Shown piece by piece: positions 1 to 8,280 of a DNA stretch of 64,000 nucleotides. The translations under genes and the position numbers were made by a program. Source of the stretch: Streptomyces sp. B1I3 (GTDB lineage Bacteria > Actinomycetota > Actinomycetes > Streptomycetales > Streptomycetaceae); contig NZ_JAUSYD010000001.1 of assembly GCF_030816615.1 (NCBI RefSeq), positions 620,001 to 684,000 of the forward strand, in the 5' to 3' direction. The notes beneath the pieces are model-generated. The model ran no database searches. It was not told where the DNA came from and worked only from the letters and a program-made list of their open reading frames with translations. Within the stretch, counting starts at the first letter, position 1. Each line of letters begins with the position of its first letter.

Positions 1-63
1 CGCCCGCAGTGCGAGGACTTCGAGGGCCTCGCGTACACCGGCACGGCACGTTCCGCGTCTCTC

Positions 64-168
64 GGTGCCCGGAACGGGATTCCTGGTGCCCTGTACGCGG
101 CCCCCGGTGCCCGGGACGGGTTTCTCGGCGCCCGGTACGGGTCCCTCTGTGCCCGGGTCCGCTCGGTT
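64..168. repeat. 21-bp imperfect tandem repeat, about 4.5 units
   Basis: Units start at 64, 85, 106, 127 and 148 and follow the pattern GGTGCCCGGNACGGGNNTCYC. The period of 21 bases keeps frame, so any reading frame shows a 7-residue repeat. It lies just beyond the stop of the acyl-CoA oxidase gene. I cannot assign it to a gene, because the window begins here. Confidence 0.6.
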
Positions 169-203
169 CGGGCCTCCGCCTGTACGCGCGTACCGTCCGC
201 CGT

Positions 204-2093
204 TCACCGCGCGTCCTGCGGGGAGCCTGCGGGGCGGCCGTGCCAGGGGGCGTCGGGGTCGTCGTAGGCGTCGGCGTAGCCGGGCCCCGCGATCGGCCAG
301 TCGGCGAGCAGTTCATGGGGCAGGGCGAAGGAGTCGGCCAGTTCGCGGGCGTGCGCGGCGACCGCCGCGATCAGCTCCTCGGTGGCCTCGGGCAGGGCGT
401 CGACCTGATCGCGGGTCAGCAGGCCGGCGGCCAGCAGATCGCCACTGTTGCGGGCCACCCACTCGACGGCGAACAGCCGCTCCAGCTCCGCCAGCCGTTC
501 GCGCGCGGCCCCTTCGGGCAGCGCGGCGCGGGCCTGGGCGTACGCCTCGGCCGCTTCCCGGTAGGCGTGCGCCTCGACCGCGCGCAGGGCGGGCCCGGCG
601 GCCGCGTTCCACCGCCCGAGTGTGTCCTTGTCAGCGGCCCGCAGCATGCGCTGCCGGGCCCGCTCGAACCAGATGCCCTGCACGGCGGTGAGCAGTGCGC
701 CGAGGAAGCCCGGGTCGGCCAGGTCCCCCGTGGCGGCGGGTGCAGCATCCGGCCCCGGCCCGGGCCGGGCACCCCGCGGACCGGCCGCGGTGGCGTCGAT
801 CCCGGCGAGGAGCATGTCGGCCGCGGCCTTGGCGTGCAGGGCGAGGTTGTCGCCCTCCGCCGTGATGGCGCCTTCCACCCCGGTGACCAGTTCCGTCATG
901 CCGTTGTTCTCCAGCAACGCCTGGGCTCCGCAGCGTTCGCGGCACTGGACGATGACGGCGCGGGCCTGCCAGGTGATCCACCCCTTGGCGACCGCGACCA
1001 GCCGCTCCGCCTCTGCCCTGCTCTCCTCGCCACAGCCCTCCCACCGGTCGAGTACCCGGCGGTGGAGCAGGCTCATGGCGAAGACCGTCGCCATGGCCGA
1101 GGCGAGTGGCCCGTGGTGCGTGCGGTGGGCGTTGACCGGGACGGGACGCGTGCCCCGGGGCCCGGAGACCATCCGGTGACCGCCGTAGCGGACCGCGACC
1201 GCCAGTGTCGCGCGGGCCGTGCCCGCCGCGCATGCGCTCATGGAGATCCTGCCGGAGGTGACCCGGCCGATGGAGGTCAGGAAGCGGCGCCGGCGCCCGC
1301 CTGGAGTACTGGTGAACATCCCCGTGCCGGCGTCCTCCTCACGCGCTCCCAGCAGCGCGTCCCGCGCCACGAACAGCTGGTCGAACGACGTGAGGCAATG
1401 GTCCACCGGGCTGCCCATCCGGGCCGGCAGCCGGCGGACCCGGACACCGGGCAGGGCCTGTACGTCGTCGGTGAGCGGCACGAGGAAGAGCCGGATCCCG
1501 TGGTCCGTGCCGTCGGCCATCAGCCGCGCCGCGACCAGCCCGGACTTGGCCCCGCCCGCCGGGCTGGTGTTGGGCATGAACTTCTGCGCCCCCGCGTGCG
1601 GGGTGTGCAGGACGAAGCCGTCCCGTGCGGGGTGGTACGTCGCGGTGGTCTCCATGGCCGCCGCGTCGTTGCCGTGCGCCACCTCCGTACAGAGGAAGGT
1701 CCCGATCCGGCGCATCGCCAGGTAGTCCGACAGATCGCGGTGACCGACCACATCGTGGTCGAGGATGCTGCCGAGGAACAGGTTGTAGTGGATGCCCGCG
1801 ACGGTGGTGAGCGCGGGGTCGACCGGCCCGAGCCATTCGTGCAGCGCGGCGAGGGCGCGCGGGTCGGCGGCGAGACGTGCTCCGTTGTCGAGCGAGCGGT
1901 TGAGGATCCGCAGTCGTTCATAGGCGAGATCCAGCCTCTCCTCGGGCGTTCCGCCGGCGGGGCGGCGGAACGGTTCTGTGCTGATCAGCCGCTGCCAGAA
2001 CCCGTGCTCACGGGGGTGTGCCGGGCCGAGGAGGACGCCGGTCAGCAGATCGGCGGTGGACGCTGGGACAGCGTCGGTAAGGGTCACGGTCAT
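204..2093 (-). CDS. acyl-CoA oxidase / acyl-CoA dehydrogenase family flavoprotein
   Basis: A 629-residue protein with the layout of acyl-CoA oxidases, which oxidise acyl-CoA to trans-2-enoyl-CoA using FAD and O2. The flavin-domain signature TEVAHGNDAAAMETTATY starts near residue 136 and is followed by the beta-domain (GAQKFMPNTSPAGGAKSG). A TAEGDNLALHAKAAADML segment in the C-terminal helical domain contains the Glu expected to act as catalytic base. The length matches actinobacterial ACOX-like proteins (600-650). The ATG lies 36 bases after the stop of the PfkB kinase on the same strand, so the two are probably co-transcribed. Substrate chain length cannot be read from sequence. A dehydrogenase using an electron-transfer flavoprotein is the alternative. 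Confidence 0.88.
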   Translation of the reverse strand: MTVTLTDAVPASTADLLTGVLLGPAHPREHGFWQRLISTEPFRRPAGGTPEERLDLAYERLRILNRSLDNGARLAADPRALAALHEWLGPVDPALTTVAGIHYNLFLGSILDHDVVGHRDLSDYLAMRRIGTFLCTEVAHGNDAAAMETTATYHPARDGFVLHTPHAGAQKFMPNTSPAGGAKSGLVAARLMADGTDHGIRLFLVPLTDDVQALPGVRVRRLPARMGSPVDHCLTSFDQLFVARDALLGAREEDAGTGMFTSTPGGRRRRFLTSIGRVTSGRISMSACAAGTARATLAVAVRYGGHRMVSGPRGTRPVPVNAHRTHHGPLASAMATVFAMSLLHRRVLDRWEGCGEESRAEAERLVAVAKGWITWQARAVIVQCRERCGAQALLENNGMTELVTGVEGAITAEGDNLALHAKAAADMLLAGIDATAAGPRGARPGPGPDAAPAATGDLADPGFLGALLTAVQGIWFERARQRMLRAADKDTLGRWNAAAGPALRAVEAHAYREAAEAYAQARAALPEGAARERLAELERLFAVEWVARNSGDLLAAGLLTRDQVDALPEATEELIAAVAAHARELADSFALPHELLADWPIAGPGYADAYDDPDAPWHGRPAGSPQDAR

Positions 2094-2129
2094 AAAGAAG
2101 TGAACGACCGGGACACGGGCGAGGACACC

Positions 2130-3077
2130 TCACCATTTCGGGGCAGGTGCGCTGGTCAGCGCCACGGCGAGCTCCTCCTCGTCGGGAGGCAGGGCGCCGG
2201 CCCGTGCGACGGTCACCGCGGCCGACGCCACGGCGTGGCGCAGCACGTCCCCCAGGGTTTCGGCGTCGAGGGAGTGCAGACGTGCGCGGCCCTGCTCGCC
2301 GAGCAGTCCGTGCGAGTCCAGGGCGTGCAGCGCACCGGACATGAAGGCGTCACCCGCCCCCACGGTGTCCGCCACCGGGACCTGGGCCGCACCGACGGTC
2401 ACGGCCGCGCCGGGAAGGAGGGCCGTCGCTCCGCCGGCTCCGCGCGTGACGAACACGGCCGCCGGACCCGAGCGCAGCCATCGCCCGGCGGCCACCTCCG
2501 GGGCCTCGTCCGGGTACAGCCACCGCAGGTCCTCGTCGCTGGCCTTGACGACGTCGCTGAGGGCGACGCAGCGCTCCGCCCTGCGTACGGCAAGGGCGTG
2601 GTCCCCCATCAGGTCGGGGCGGACGTTGGGGTCGTAGCTGACGGTCGCGGCCCGGCGGAGTTGCCCGACGGTCTCCAGTACGGTGCCGGCCCCCGGCTCC
2701 ATGGCGGTGGCGATGGAACCCGTGTGGAGGTGCTGGTACGGCCCCCCGGTCGCCGTCGGGGCCAGCGTCCAGGTGATGTCGAAGGTGTACGTGGCCCCGC
2801 CGGCGTCGTCGAGGGCGACCGCGGCGGCCGGGGTGGGCGCGCCGGAGCCGTCGGTGCGCACCCGGACCCCGGCCGAGGCGAGGTGGTCCCTGATCAGCCG
2901 TCCGTTGGCGTCCGGGCCGAGCTGGGTGAGCAGGGTGGTGTCGCGGCCCAGCCGGGCCAGGCCGTAGGCGACGTTCGCGGGGCTCCCGCCGGGATGGGTC
3001 CGGTCGGCCGCGCCCGGCAGCCGGACGATGTCGGCGACGCATTCGCCGATGACCAGCAAGGGGTGTCTGTCGAGCAT
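2130..3077 (-). CDS. PfkB-family carbohydrate kinase (fructokinase-like)
   Basis: A 315-residue ribokinase/PfkB-fold kinase. The N-terminal substrate signature PGGSPANVAYGLARLG covers residues 29-44, the YDPNVRP strand lies at 148-154, and the C-terminal PfkB signature DTVGAGDAF spans 237-245 with Asp243 as catalytic base and the anion hole just before it. The length is normal for fructokinases. It would phosphorylate a sugar (fructose, or another furanose) with ATP in the cytosol. It is the first gene of a likely two-gene unit with the acyl-CoA oxidase. The pairing of sugar kinase and flavin oxidase has no obvious shared pathway. Confidence 0.9.
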   Translation of the reverse strand: MLDRHPLLVIGECVADIVRLPGAADRTHPGGSPANVAYGLARLGRDTTLLTQLGPDANGRLIRDHLASAGVRVRTDGSGAPTPAAAVALDDAGGATYTFDITWTLAPTATGGPYQHLHTGSIATAMEPGAGTVLETVGQLRRAATVSYDPNVRPDLMGDHALAVRRAERCVALSDVVKASDEDLRWLYPDEAPEVAAGRWLRSGPAAVFVTRGAGGATALLPGAAVTVGAAQVPVADTVGAGDAFMSGALHALDSHGLLGEQGRARLHSLDAETLGDVLRHAVASAAVTVARAGALPPDEEELAVALTSAPAPKW

Positions 3078-3214
3078 GGGGTGGGTCTCCTGGGAACGCC
3101 GGCGAAAGTGTCCGGCGGCACACGGCCGCCACGGAACACACTGCCGCCGATTCTGCCCCGTGCACAGGGAGTGCGGGTGAGAGTGCCGGGGTCACCTCGG
3201 ATCCCGCCCCGGCG

Positions 3215-3478
3215 TCAGGGGGCGTCCTTGCGCCCTTCCTCCCCGTACCGCCGCTCGAACTTGGCGACCTGCCCCTCGGTGTCGACCACCCGTGCCTCGC
3301 CGGTGAAGAACGGGTGGCTCTCCGCGGAGATCTCCACGTCGACGACGGGGTAGGTGTTGCCGTCGTCCCAGTCGATCGTCCGCTCGCTCGACGCGGTGGA
3401 CCGGGTCAGGAAGGCGTAGCCGGCGGAACGGTCGCGGAAGACCACGGGACGGTACGACGGGTGCTTGTCCTTCTGCAT
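3215..3478 (-). CDS. rpmE2: 50S ribosomal protein L31, type B (zinc-independent)
   Basis: An 87-residue protein starting [16 protein letters not shown] and containing the SHPFFTG block typical of type B L31. It lacks the CxxC zinc-binding motifs of type A L31, so it is the C-minus paralogue. In actinobacteria this paralogue usually replaces zinc-containing L31 when zinc is scarce and is repressed by Zur; that is family knowledge, and I saw no clear Zur box upstream. The ATG at 3476-3478 was chosen because similarity starts there; the open frame extends upstream without family features. Confidence 0.93.
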   Translation of the reverse strand: MQKDKHPSYRPVVFRDRSAGYAFLTRSTASSERTIDWDDGNTYPVVDVEISAESHPFFTGEARVVDTEGQVAKFERRYGEEGRKDAP

Positions 3479-3752
3479 GGCTGCTCCTGGGGATACGGGG
3501 ATCTCACGTCCCGGCTTCGGGCCAGCCTCGCGAACGCCGGGAGCCGACGCGATCCGGCACGTCCGTACGGAGCAGTGGGCGGCCGTGCCGTACCGCCGGT
3601 GGCCCGGCCGTGCCGGACTCGTCGTCGACGCGTGCACCGCGCTCCCCGGGCGCCCCGCCGGACGCCTCTTCGGTCCCGCCGCCGGGAGGCACGGCCCGAG
3701 ACGCGTAGCCGGACCTCGTGGCGGGCCGGGGCGTCCCCTGGCGGAGTTTCCG

Positions 3753-4325
3753 TCAGCGGACGACGTCGAAGACGTTCTTCTGCAGGCCGTTGGCGTAGGC
3801 CTCGTGCTCGACGAGCTTCAGCTTCTGCGTGTCCTTGTCCGTGGCGCTGAAGAGCCGCTTGCCCGCGCCGAGCAGCAGCGGGAAGACGATGAGGTGGTAA
3901 CGGTCGATCAGGCCGGCGTCGGACAGTGCCTGGTTCAGCGAGGCGCTGCCGTGGACGATGATCGGCCCGCCCTCCGTCTCCTTCAGTGCGGCGACCTCGT
4001 CGAGGGACCGCAGAATCGTCGTCTCGCCCCAGTTCGGCACCAGGCCGTCCTCGGTGAGCGTGGTGGAGACGACGTACTTCGGCATCGCCTTGTAGCCGGC
4101 GAAGTCCTCCATGTCGGGCCAGACGGGGCTGAACGCCTCGTAGCTGGTGCGGCCCATCAGCATCGCGGTGGCTTCCTCCTGCTCCCGGCCCTTGAGTTCG
4201 AAGGCCTCGGGGAGGAACTCGACGTCCTTGAAGGTCCACCCCGAGTTCCGGTAACCGGGCTCGCCGCCCGGGGCCTCAACGACACCGTCGAGCGACATGA
4301 AGGCGGTGCTGATCAGGGTACGCAT
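3753..4325 (-). CDS. RibD C-terminal/dihydrofolate-reductase-like family protein
   Basis: A 190-residue protein beginning [21 protein letters not shown], the usual start of the stand-alone RibD-C/DHFR-like family (NADPH-binding reductase fold). Later blocks include [25 protein letters not shown] and the [16 protein letters not shown] segment that forms the nucleotide pocket. GAGGAAC precedes the ATG and decides the start; the open frame extends 37 codons upstream without family features. The substrate is unknown for nearly all members. It stands alone, about 240 bases from the end of the next minus-strand gene. Confidence 0.88.
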   Translation of the reverse strand: MRTLISTAFMSLDGVVEAPGGEPGYRNSGWTFKDVEFLPEAFELKGREQEEATAMLMGRTSYEAFSPVWPDMEDFAGYKAMPKYVVSTTLTEDGLVPNWGETTILRSLDEVAALKETEGGPIIVHGSASLNQALSDAGLIDRYHLIVFPLLLGAGKRLFSATDKDTQKLKLVEHEAYANGLQKNVFDVVR

Positions 4326-4564
4326 TTCAGGTTCCTCGGTATCTCGTGTCCGGATCTCAGCGGGTTCGGCCGGTGCGCCCTCCGCCACCTCGCGGCCGCG
4401 GTGCACCAACTCATGATCTATGACTGCGGAGCACACAGGAACTCATCGGCTGTCGTCCGCCCGTTCACTCAAGAGCCGAGCAGGGTCAGGGACCGGCGGC
4501 TGTGCGGGCCCGGGCGTCGGGACACCCCGGGGCGGCACGCACCACCGCACGCACGCCGGCCGCC

Positions 4565-5887
4565 CTACGCCACGGGGGCAGGGACAGGCGGGGTGCGGCG
4601 GGTCCACAGAGCCGCTCCCGCCAGCAGGGCCGCCGCGCCGAGCAGCCACGGCAGGGGGCCCGCGGGCAGCGCGCCGATGACGAGTCCGCCGGTCGCCGCG
4701 ACGAGTTGCAGGGCGAGGGACTGCACGGACAGCGCGGTCGCGCGTCCCGCCGAGCCGACACGGCGGTGCAGCAGGTCGCTCTCGCTGGGCCCGGCGGCCC
4801 CGAGACCCAGGTGCACCAGGGCGTACCCGGTGGCCGCCAACGTGAGCGCGAGTGCCCCGGTGGAGAGCACGGTGCCGGCGATGAGCAGGAGGCCGGTACC
4901 GCCGGCCGCGAGGCTCACGAGGACGGCGCGCTCGCTGCCTCCCGCCAGTCGGGCGACGAGCGGCGCCGCGTGGCTGCCGAGTGCCGAACAGACGAACCCG
5001 GCGGTGGCCAGACCGGCGAACAGCACCGCACCGGCCTCGGCCGTTCCGGCGAGCTCCGCGGCGCGTCCGGGGGTGAGCAGTTCGAGGGCCGCCAGCGCCG
5101 TGCCCGCGGCACTCGCGGTCATCAGGATGCGGCGGACGGTTGCGTCCCTGGCACCGAGCCGCATCCCCCCGGCAACGGCCGCAGGGACGCCCCGCAGTAC
5201 ACCCCGCAGGGTGGCGGGAGGGCGGGGAGGTTCGCGCAGGGCCACCAGCACGTGGGCCACGAAGGCGATCTCGACGAGCACTCCCAGGAGGGCGGGAACG
5301 GAGAGGGGCAGGACGAGGCCCGAGGTGTACGCGCGCAGCCGGGATGCCAGGTCCGGGCCCAGGCCCAGCAGCCACGGCAGCGCGCCGCCGGCCAGCGTGC
5401 CGAGTGCGAGGGCCGCCGACGAGGCGGTGCTGCCGCGTGCCAGTCCTGTCCGGAGATCGGCGTCCGGGCCGGAGTGCGCGTGCACGGTGTCGACGTACCA
5501 GGCCTCGGCCGGTCCGCTGGAGAGCGCGCGGGCCGCGCCCATGAACGCCATGCCGAGGGCGATGGCCCATCCGGTCGTGCCGAGGCCTATGAGGAGGAGG
5601 GCGCCCACGTCGAGTACGCCGGCGCCGGCCAGGACGGGGCGGCGGCCGATGACGTCGCACAGGCCGCCGGTGGGGAGTTCCAGGGCGGCGGCCGTGAGCG
5701 AATGCGCGGCCATGACCGCGGCGACCGCGGTGAGGCCGAGGCCTCGTTCGGTGAAGAGCAGCACCATGGGCGCCAGGGCCAGGCCCATGGGAAGCCAGAA
5801 GAGGAAGGATGCGGCGACGAACCGGCGGCGCGCGGTGCGTTCGTCGAGCCGGCCGGGGAATGCGACGGCCTGCGGCGGCGTGGTCAC
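4565..5887 (-). CDS. MFS transporter, probable drug/metabolite exporter
   Basis: A 440-residue integral membrane protein with about 12 hydrophobic helices. The loop after helix 2 carries LCDVIGRRPVLAGAG, matching the MFS G-x-x-x-D-R-x-G-R-R motif in degenerate form. The GTG at 5885-5887 overlaps the TGA of the preceding reading frame (GTGA), which indicates translational coupling to the disrupted permease gene upstream. Extending the frame further upstream gives low-complexity sequence, so the GTG was preferred. Substrate is not predictable; the neighbouring ABC permease remnant and MerR regulator suggest an efflux locus. Confidence 0.85.
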   Translation of the reverse strand: MTTPPQAVAFPGRLDERTARRRFVAASFLFWLPMGLALAPMVLLFTERGLGLTAVAAVMAAHSLTAAALELPTGGLCDVIGRRPVLAGAGVLDVGALLLIGLGTTGWAIALGMAFMGAARALSSGPAEAWYVDTVHAHSGPDADLRTGLARGSTASSAALALGTLAGGALPWLLGLGPDLASRLRAYTSGLVLPLSVPALLGVLVEIAFVAHVLVALREPPRPPATLRGVLRGVPAAVAGGMRLGARDATVRRILMTASAAGTALAALELLTPGRAAELAGTAEAGAVLFAGLATAGFVCSALGSHAAPLVARLAGGSERAVLVSLAAGGTGLLLIAGTVLSTGALALTLAATGYALVHLGLGAAGPSESDLLHRRVGSAGRATALSVQSLALQLVAATGGLVIGALPAGPLPWLLGAAALLAGAALWTRRTPPVPAPVA

Positions 5888-6400
5888 CGGCCGCCTGCGT
5901 CCGGGTCCGTGGGGGCGTGGGCCGCGGAGTCCGGGACTGCGGAGGCCGGGGCGGGGCCCTCGGGTACGGCGGAATCGGGTGGGGCGGCGTCGAGTGCGTC
6001 GGGTGCAGGGGTCCGGCCCGCGGCCAGGGGGAGGCCACGGCGAGCACGGCCGCGACGAGCGCCCACACCGCGTAGACGGTCCACGCTCCGCCGGTGGTCC
6101 ACGGGAAGACGGTCGGGGCGTGGCCGACCGCTGTGAGTCGGAGCCACGCCTGGAAGGGCATGGCGTGGTCGGCGACCGCCGACCAGTGGCGGCCGTCGGT
6201 GAAGACCAGCGGCAACACAAGGATGACCGCGACCGAGACGATCATGGTGGCCGCGGTCTGCCGGACGAGGGCGCCGAGTGCGAGGCCGGCGAGTACGCAC
6301 ACCGGCGCGAGGAGCGCGGACGCCAGGACGACGCGCAGGGCGCCCGGGTCGCTGATCGAGACGCCCACCTCCCGGCGGTCGAGGATCGCCTGGGTCGGAG
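5884..6400 (-). pseudogene. ABC-2 type permease, 3' remnant (5'-truncated and frameshifted)
   Basis: The frame starting near 6400 reads LDRREVGVSISDPGALRVVLASALL and further transmembrane stretches, the second half of an ABC-2 export permease. The start and first half are absent: sequence upstream is an alpha/beta-hydrolase. Near 6020-6040 the membrane-like frame turns into Pro/Arg-rich nonsense, while a second frame becomes protein-like (TPAPDALDAAPPDSAV) and ends in TGA at 5884-5886, overlapping the MFS GTG. This suggests a second lesion, a frameshift in a C-rich run. No ATPase partner gene is present. Confidence 0.72.
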
Positions 6401-6559
6401 CAAGCCGACGAGAGTGTGATCGCGGGCGAGGTCATCGAGCACAAGACCGAAGTTGCCGTGGATACCGCCTCCGGCGCCGTGGGCGAGCAGCAGCGCGGGG
6501 CCGCTGCCCTTCACGACGACATCGAGGCGGGGAACGGGAAGTGCTTGTTCGGTGGTCAT
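6400..6559 (-). pseudogene. alpha/beta hydrolase, 5' fragment
   Basis: From ATG at 6557-6559 the frame reads MTTEQALPVPRLDVVVKGSG and then LLLAHGAGGGIHGNFG, the first strands and HG oxyanion region of an alpha/beta hydrolase. Similarity stops after DDLARDHTLVG, around residue 50, where sequence becomes the permease remnant in another frame. The nucleophile elbow and the rest of the catalytic triad are missing, so the product cannot be active. It is divergent from the MerR gene, an arrangement common in Streptomyces. Confidence 0.75.
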
Positions 6560-6574
6560 GCCGACGACGCTGAA

Positions 6575-6598
6575 CTCTGACGTCAGTGTCAGAGTCAA
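6575..6598. promoter_or_regulatory. MerR-type operator/promoter between hydrolase remnant and merR
   Basis: A perfect inverted repeat CTCTGAC-N6-GTCAGAG occupies 6575-6594. On the minus strand a TTGACT -35 box (6593-6598) overlaps the dyad, the usual position of MerR-family operators that sit in a long -35/-10 spacer. It would control the truncated hydrolase transcript and possibly the MFS gene. Confidence 0.6.
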
Positions 6599-6623
6599 GC
6601 CGCACACATCGGAGACGAACCAC

Positions 6624-7145
6624 GTGCGCATGCAGGAGATGGTCCGGCGCACCGGAGTCAATGAGCGGCTGCTGCGCTATTACGAACAGCAGGGATTGCT
6701 GGCACCGGACCGACTGTCGAGCGGCTATCGGATCCACAGCGATACGGATGTGGAAACGGTGCGCCCTATCCGGTGCTTGCTGGCGGCGGGGCTCCCGACG
6801 TCCCTGATCGCCCAGGTCCTGCCCTGCATCACGGTTGACGACGATCGCATCATGCCCACCTGCCCGGACCTGGTCGCCCAGTTGCAGCAGGAACACGAGA
6901 GGATCAGCCGCGCCATCGAGGAGTTGCAGGCATCCCGCGCGATGCTCGGCACCATCATCACCGAGGCACCGCCCCAGAACGGCGAGGAGGCACCGCGAAA
7001 GCTCCGGGCCAGGCAGCGCCGATCTCCGACAGCCACGGCCACAGTGAATACCGCGTGGCCTGAGGCGATCAGGGGAGGGCACCACTCTCCTTGTGCCCGG
7101 GTACAGCAGGCGCCGACATCTGTCGAACCGGTGCGGAAGCGGTGA
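6624..7145 (+). CDS. MerR-family transcriptional regulator
   Basis: The protein starts VRMQEMVRRTGVNERLLRYY; the winged-helix block RYYEQQGLLAPDRLSSGYR is diagnostic for MerR, and the next helices (IRCLLAAGLPTSLIAQVLPC) resemble the dimerisation region of MerR proteins that control hydrolases and exporters. GTG at 6624 (or ATG at 6630) was chosen because earlier codons lie in the divergent promoter. Total is about 173 residues; the last 45 look unlike a MerR tail and may reflect a late frameshift. The stop lies 4 bases from the end of the convergent XRE gene. Confidence 0.85.
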   Translation: MRMQEMVRRTGVNERLLRYYEQQGLLAPDRLSSGYRIHSDTDVETVRPIRCLLAAGLPTSLIAQVLPCITVDDDRIMPTCPDLVAQLQQEHERISRAIEELQASRAMLGTIITEAPPQNGEEAPRKLRARQRRSPTATATVNTAWPEAIRGGHHSPCARVQQAPTSVEPVRKR

Positions 7146-7149
7146 CGGA

Positions 7150-7710
7150 TCACTGGGGGTGGCGCACGATCAGCAGAGCCTCGACGTCTCCGGACGGTGC
7201 TTCGTAGACATGCGGAACGTCGGCGGCCCAACTGCCGTGCATGCCCGGACCGATCAGGGCGGGAGCGGAGAGTCCACCGACGCGTGCGGTGCCGTCGAGG
7301 ACGATGATGTGCTCTGTCGTGCCGGGGGCGTGGCCGGCGGACTCCTGCGTCGTTCCGGCGCGGATGCGCACCCGGTAGGTCTCCGTGACCGCAGCGGCAG
7401 CCTCGAAGCGCTCGGTGAGAACAGCGTCCACGGCATGACCGGAGACTTCGGCGGGAAACGCAAGGTTGTGCAGCGCCGTGCTGAGGGGCACTTTGAGGGC
7501 CGTCGTCAGGGCGTAGAGCGTTTCCAGAGTGGGATTGCGCCGACCGCTCTCCAACTCGGACAGCGTCCCCTTGCCGATCTTGGACCTACGGGCAAGCTCG
7601 GACAGCGACATGCCCTGCGCCTCGCGCAAGTCCCGCAGGCGCAACCCGACGCGGGCGGCCAGGTCCATGGTGCCCACCTTTTTTGCCGAGGCCGGTTGAT
7701 TCATTGCCAC
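7150..7710 (-). CDS. XRE-family regulator with C-terminal cupin domain
   Basis: 186 residues. The HTH_3 domain spans about residues 18-75 (RLRDLREAQGMSLSELARRS, KGTLSELESGRRNPTLETL). A cupin sensor domain fills the C-terminal half, with strands around TTEHIIVLDGTARVGG and a Trp/His-rich MHGSWAADVPHVYEA. Such proteins normally bind a small ligand in the cupin and repress a neighbouring operon. It is divergent from the YbaK-like gene, and a long perfect palindrome lies between the starts. ATG at 7710 or 7704 is possible. Confidence 0.9.
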   Translation of the reverse strand: MAMNQPASAKKVGTMDLAARVGLRLRDLREAQGMSLSELARRSKIGKGTLSELESGRRNPTLETLYALTTALKVPLSTALHNLAFPAEVSGHAVDAVLTERFEAAAAVTETYRVRIRAGTTQESAGHAPGTTEHIIVLDGTARVGGLSAPALIGPGMHGSWAADVPHVYEAPSGDVEALLIVRHPQ

Positions 7711-7723
7711 AGGAACCCCTATC

Positions 7724-7755
7724 GTTCCACATACAGAACGTTCTGTATGTGGAAC
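7724..7755. promoter_or_regulatory. perfect 32-bp palindrome in the divergent XRE/YbaK promoter
   Basis: The left half GTTCCACATACAGAAC is followed directly by its exact reverse complement, with no spacer. It lies 14 bases upstream of the XRE start and 34 bases upstream of the ybaK-like start. Inference: an operator for the XRE-cupin protein controlling both transcripts. Confidence 0.7.
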
Positions 7756-7788
7756 ACGTCATGATGCGACCTCTATCAAGGAGTTCCC

Positions 7789-8280
7789 ATGGTGCCTCGG
7801 CAAAGCACGTCACTGCCTGTTCGCAGCATCCAGGTGGCCCGCGTCCTCGCTGCGGCCGGCGTCGCTGGTCAGGTACGCGAACTTGCGGATGCGACGCGCA
7901 CGGCCGCCGAGGCCGCCTCGGCTCTGGGATGCGACGTGGGCGCTATCGCCAACAGCCTCGTATTCATCTCCGACGATGAAGCCGTTATGGTTCTGACCAG
8001 CGGTCGGCACAAAGTGGACACCACTGCCCTCGCCGCCCGGTGGGGCCGTGGCGAACTCCGCCGCGCCTCCCCGGAACAGGTACGTCAGGCAACCGGACAG
8101 GCGATCGGCGGCGTGGCTCCCGTCGGTCACCCGCGCGCCCTTCCCACCGTGGTCGACACAGCACTGGCCGACTACGCGCAGGTCTGGGCTGCGGCCGGCA
8201 CTCCCCGCACAGTCTTCCCTACCACCACCAGCGAGCTTGTCCGGCTCACAGGTGGACTCCTGCTCCCTGTCAGCTCGTGA
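7789..8280 (+). CDS. YbaK/EbsC-family aminoacyl-tRNA deacylase-like protein
   Basis: A 163-residue YbaK-fold protein: [28 protein letters not shown] matches the core of the ProXp/YbaK trans-editing family, and GGVAPVGHP is the conserved GGxxP glycine loop. Family members hydrolyse mischarged tRNAs such as Cys-tRNA-Pro; many small actinobacterial members are untested. The stop overlaps the GTG of the following SDR (GTGA), so the two are translationally coupled. The XRE-cupin regulator divergent from it is the probable controller. Confidence 0.87.
   Translation: MVPRQSTSLPVRSIQVARVLAAAGVAGQVRELADATRTAAEAASALGCDVGAIANSLVFISDDEAVMVLTSGRHKVDTTALAARWGRGELRRASPEQVRQATGQAIGGVAPVGHPRALPTVVDTALADYAQVWAAAGTPRTVFPTTTSELVRLTGGLLLPVSS

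Noticed and set aside
9..3353. Very long plus-strand open frame over 1,100 codons
   Set aside because: It is the antisense of the acyl-CoA oxidase, PfkB and L31 genes; composition is Arg/Gly/Pro-rich with no family signal. Long antisense frames are normal at this GC.
3479..3752. Zur box upstream of the zinc-free L31 gene
   Set aside because: Expected from the family, but no AT-rich Zur-like palindrome was found by eye.
4443..6368. Single 641-codon minus frame covering the permease remnant and the MFS region
   Set aside because: Only its first 110 codons are membrane-like; the rest is out of frame with the clear MFS gene.
3465..6419. Plus-strand open frame of 984 codons
   Set aside because: Antisense shadow of the reductase and MFS genes, with low-complexity Arg/Ala/Pro content.
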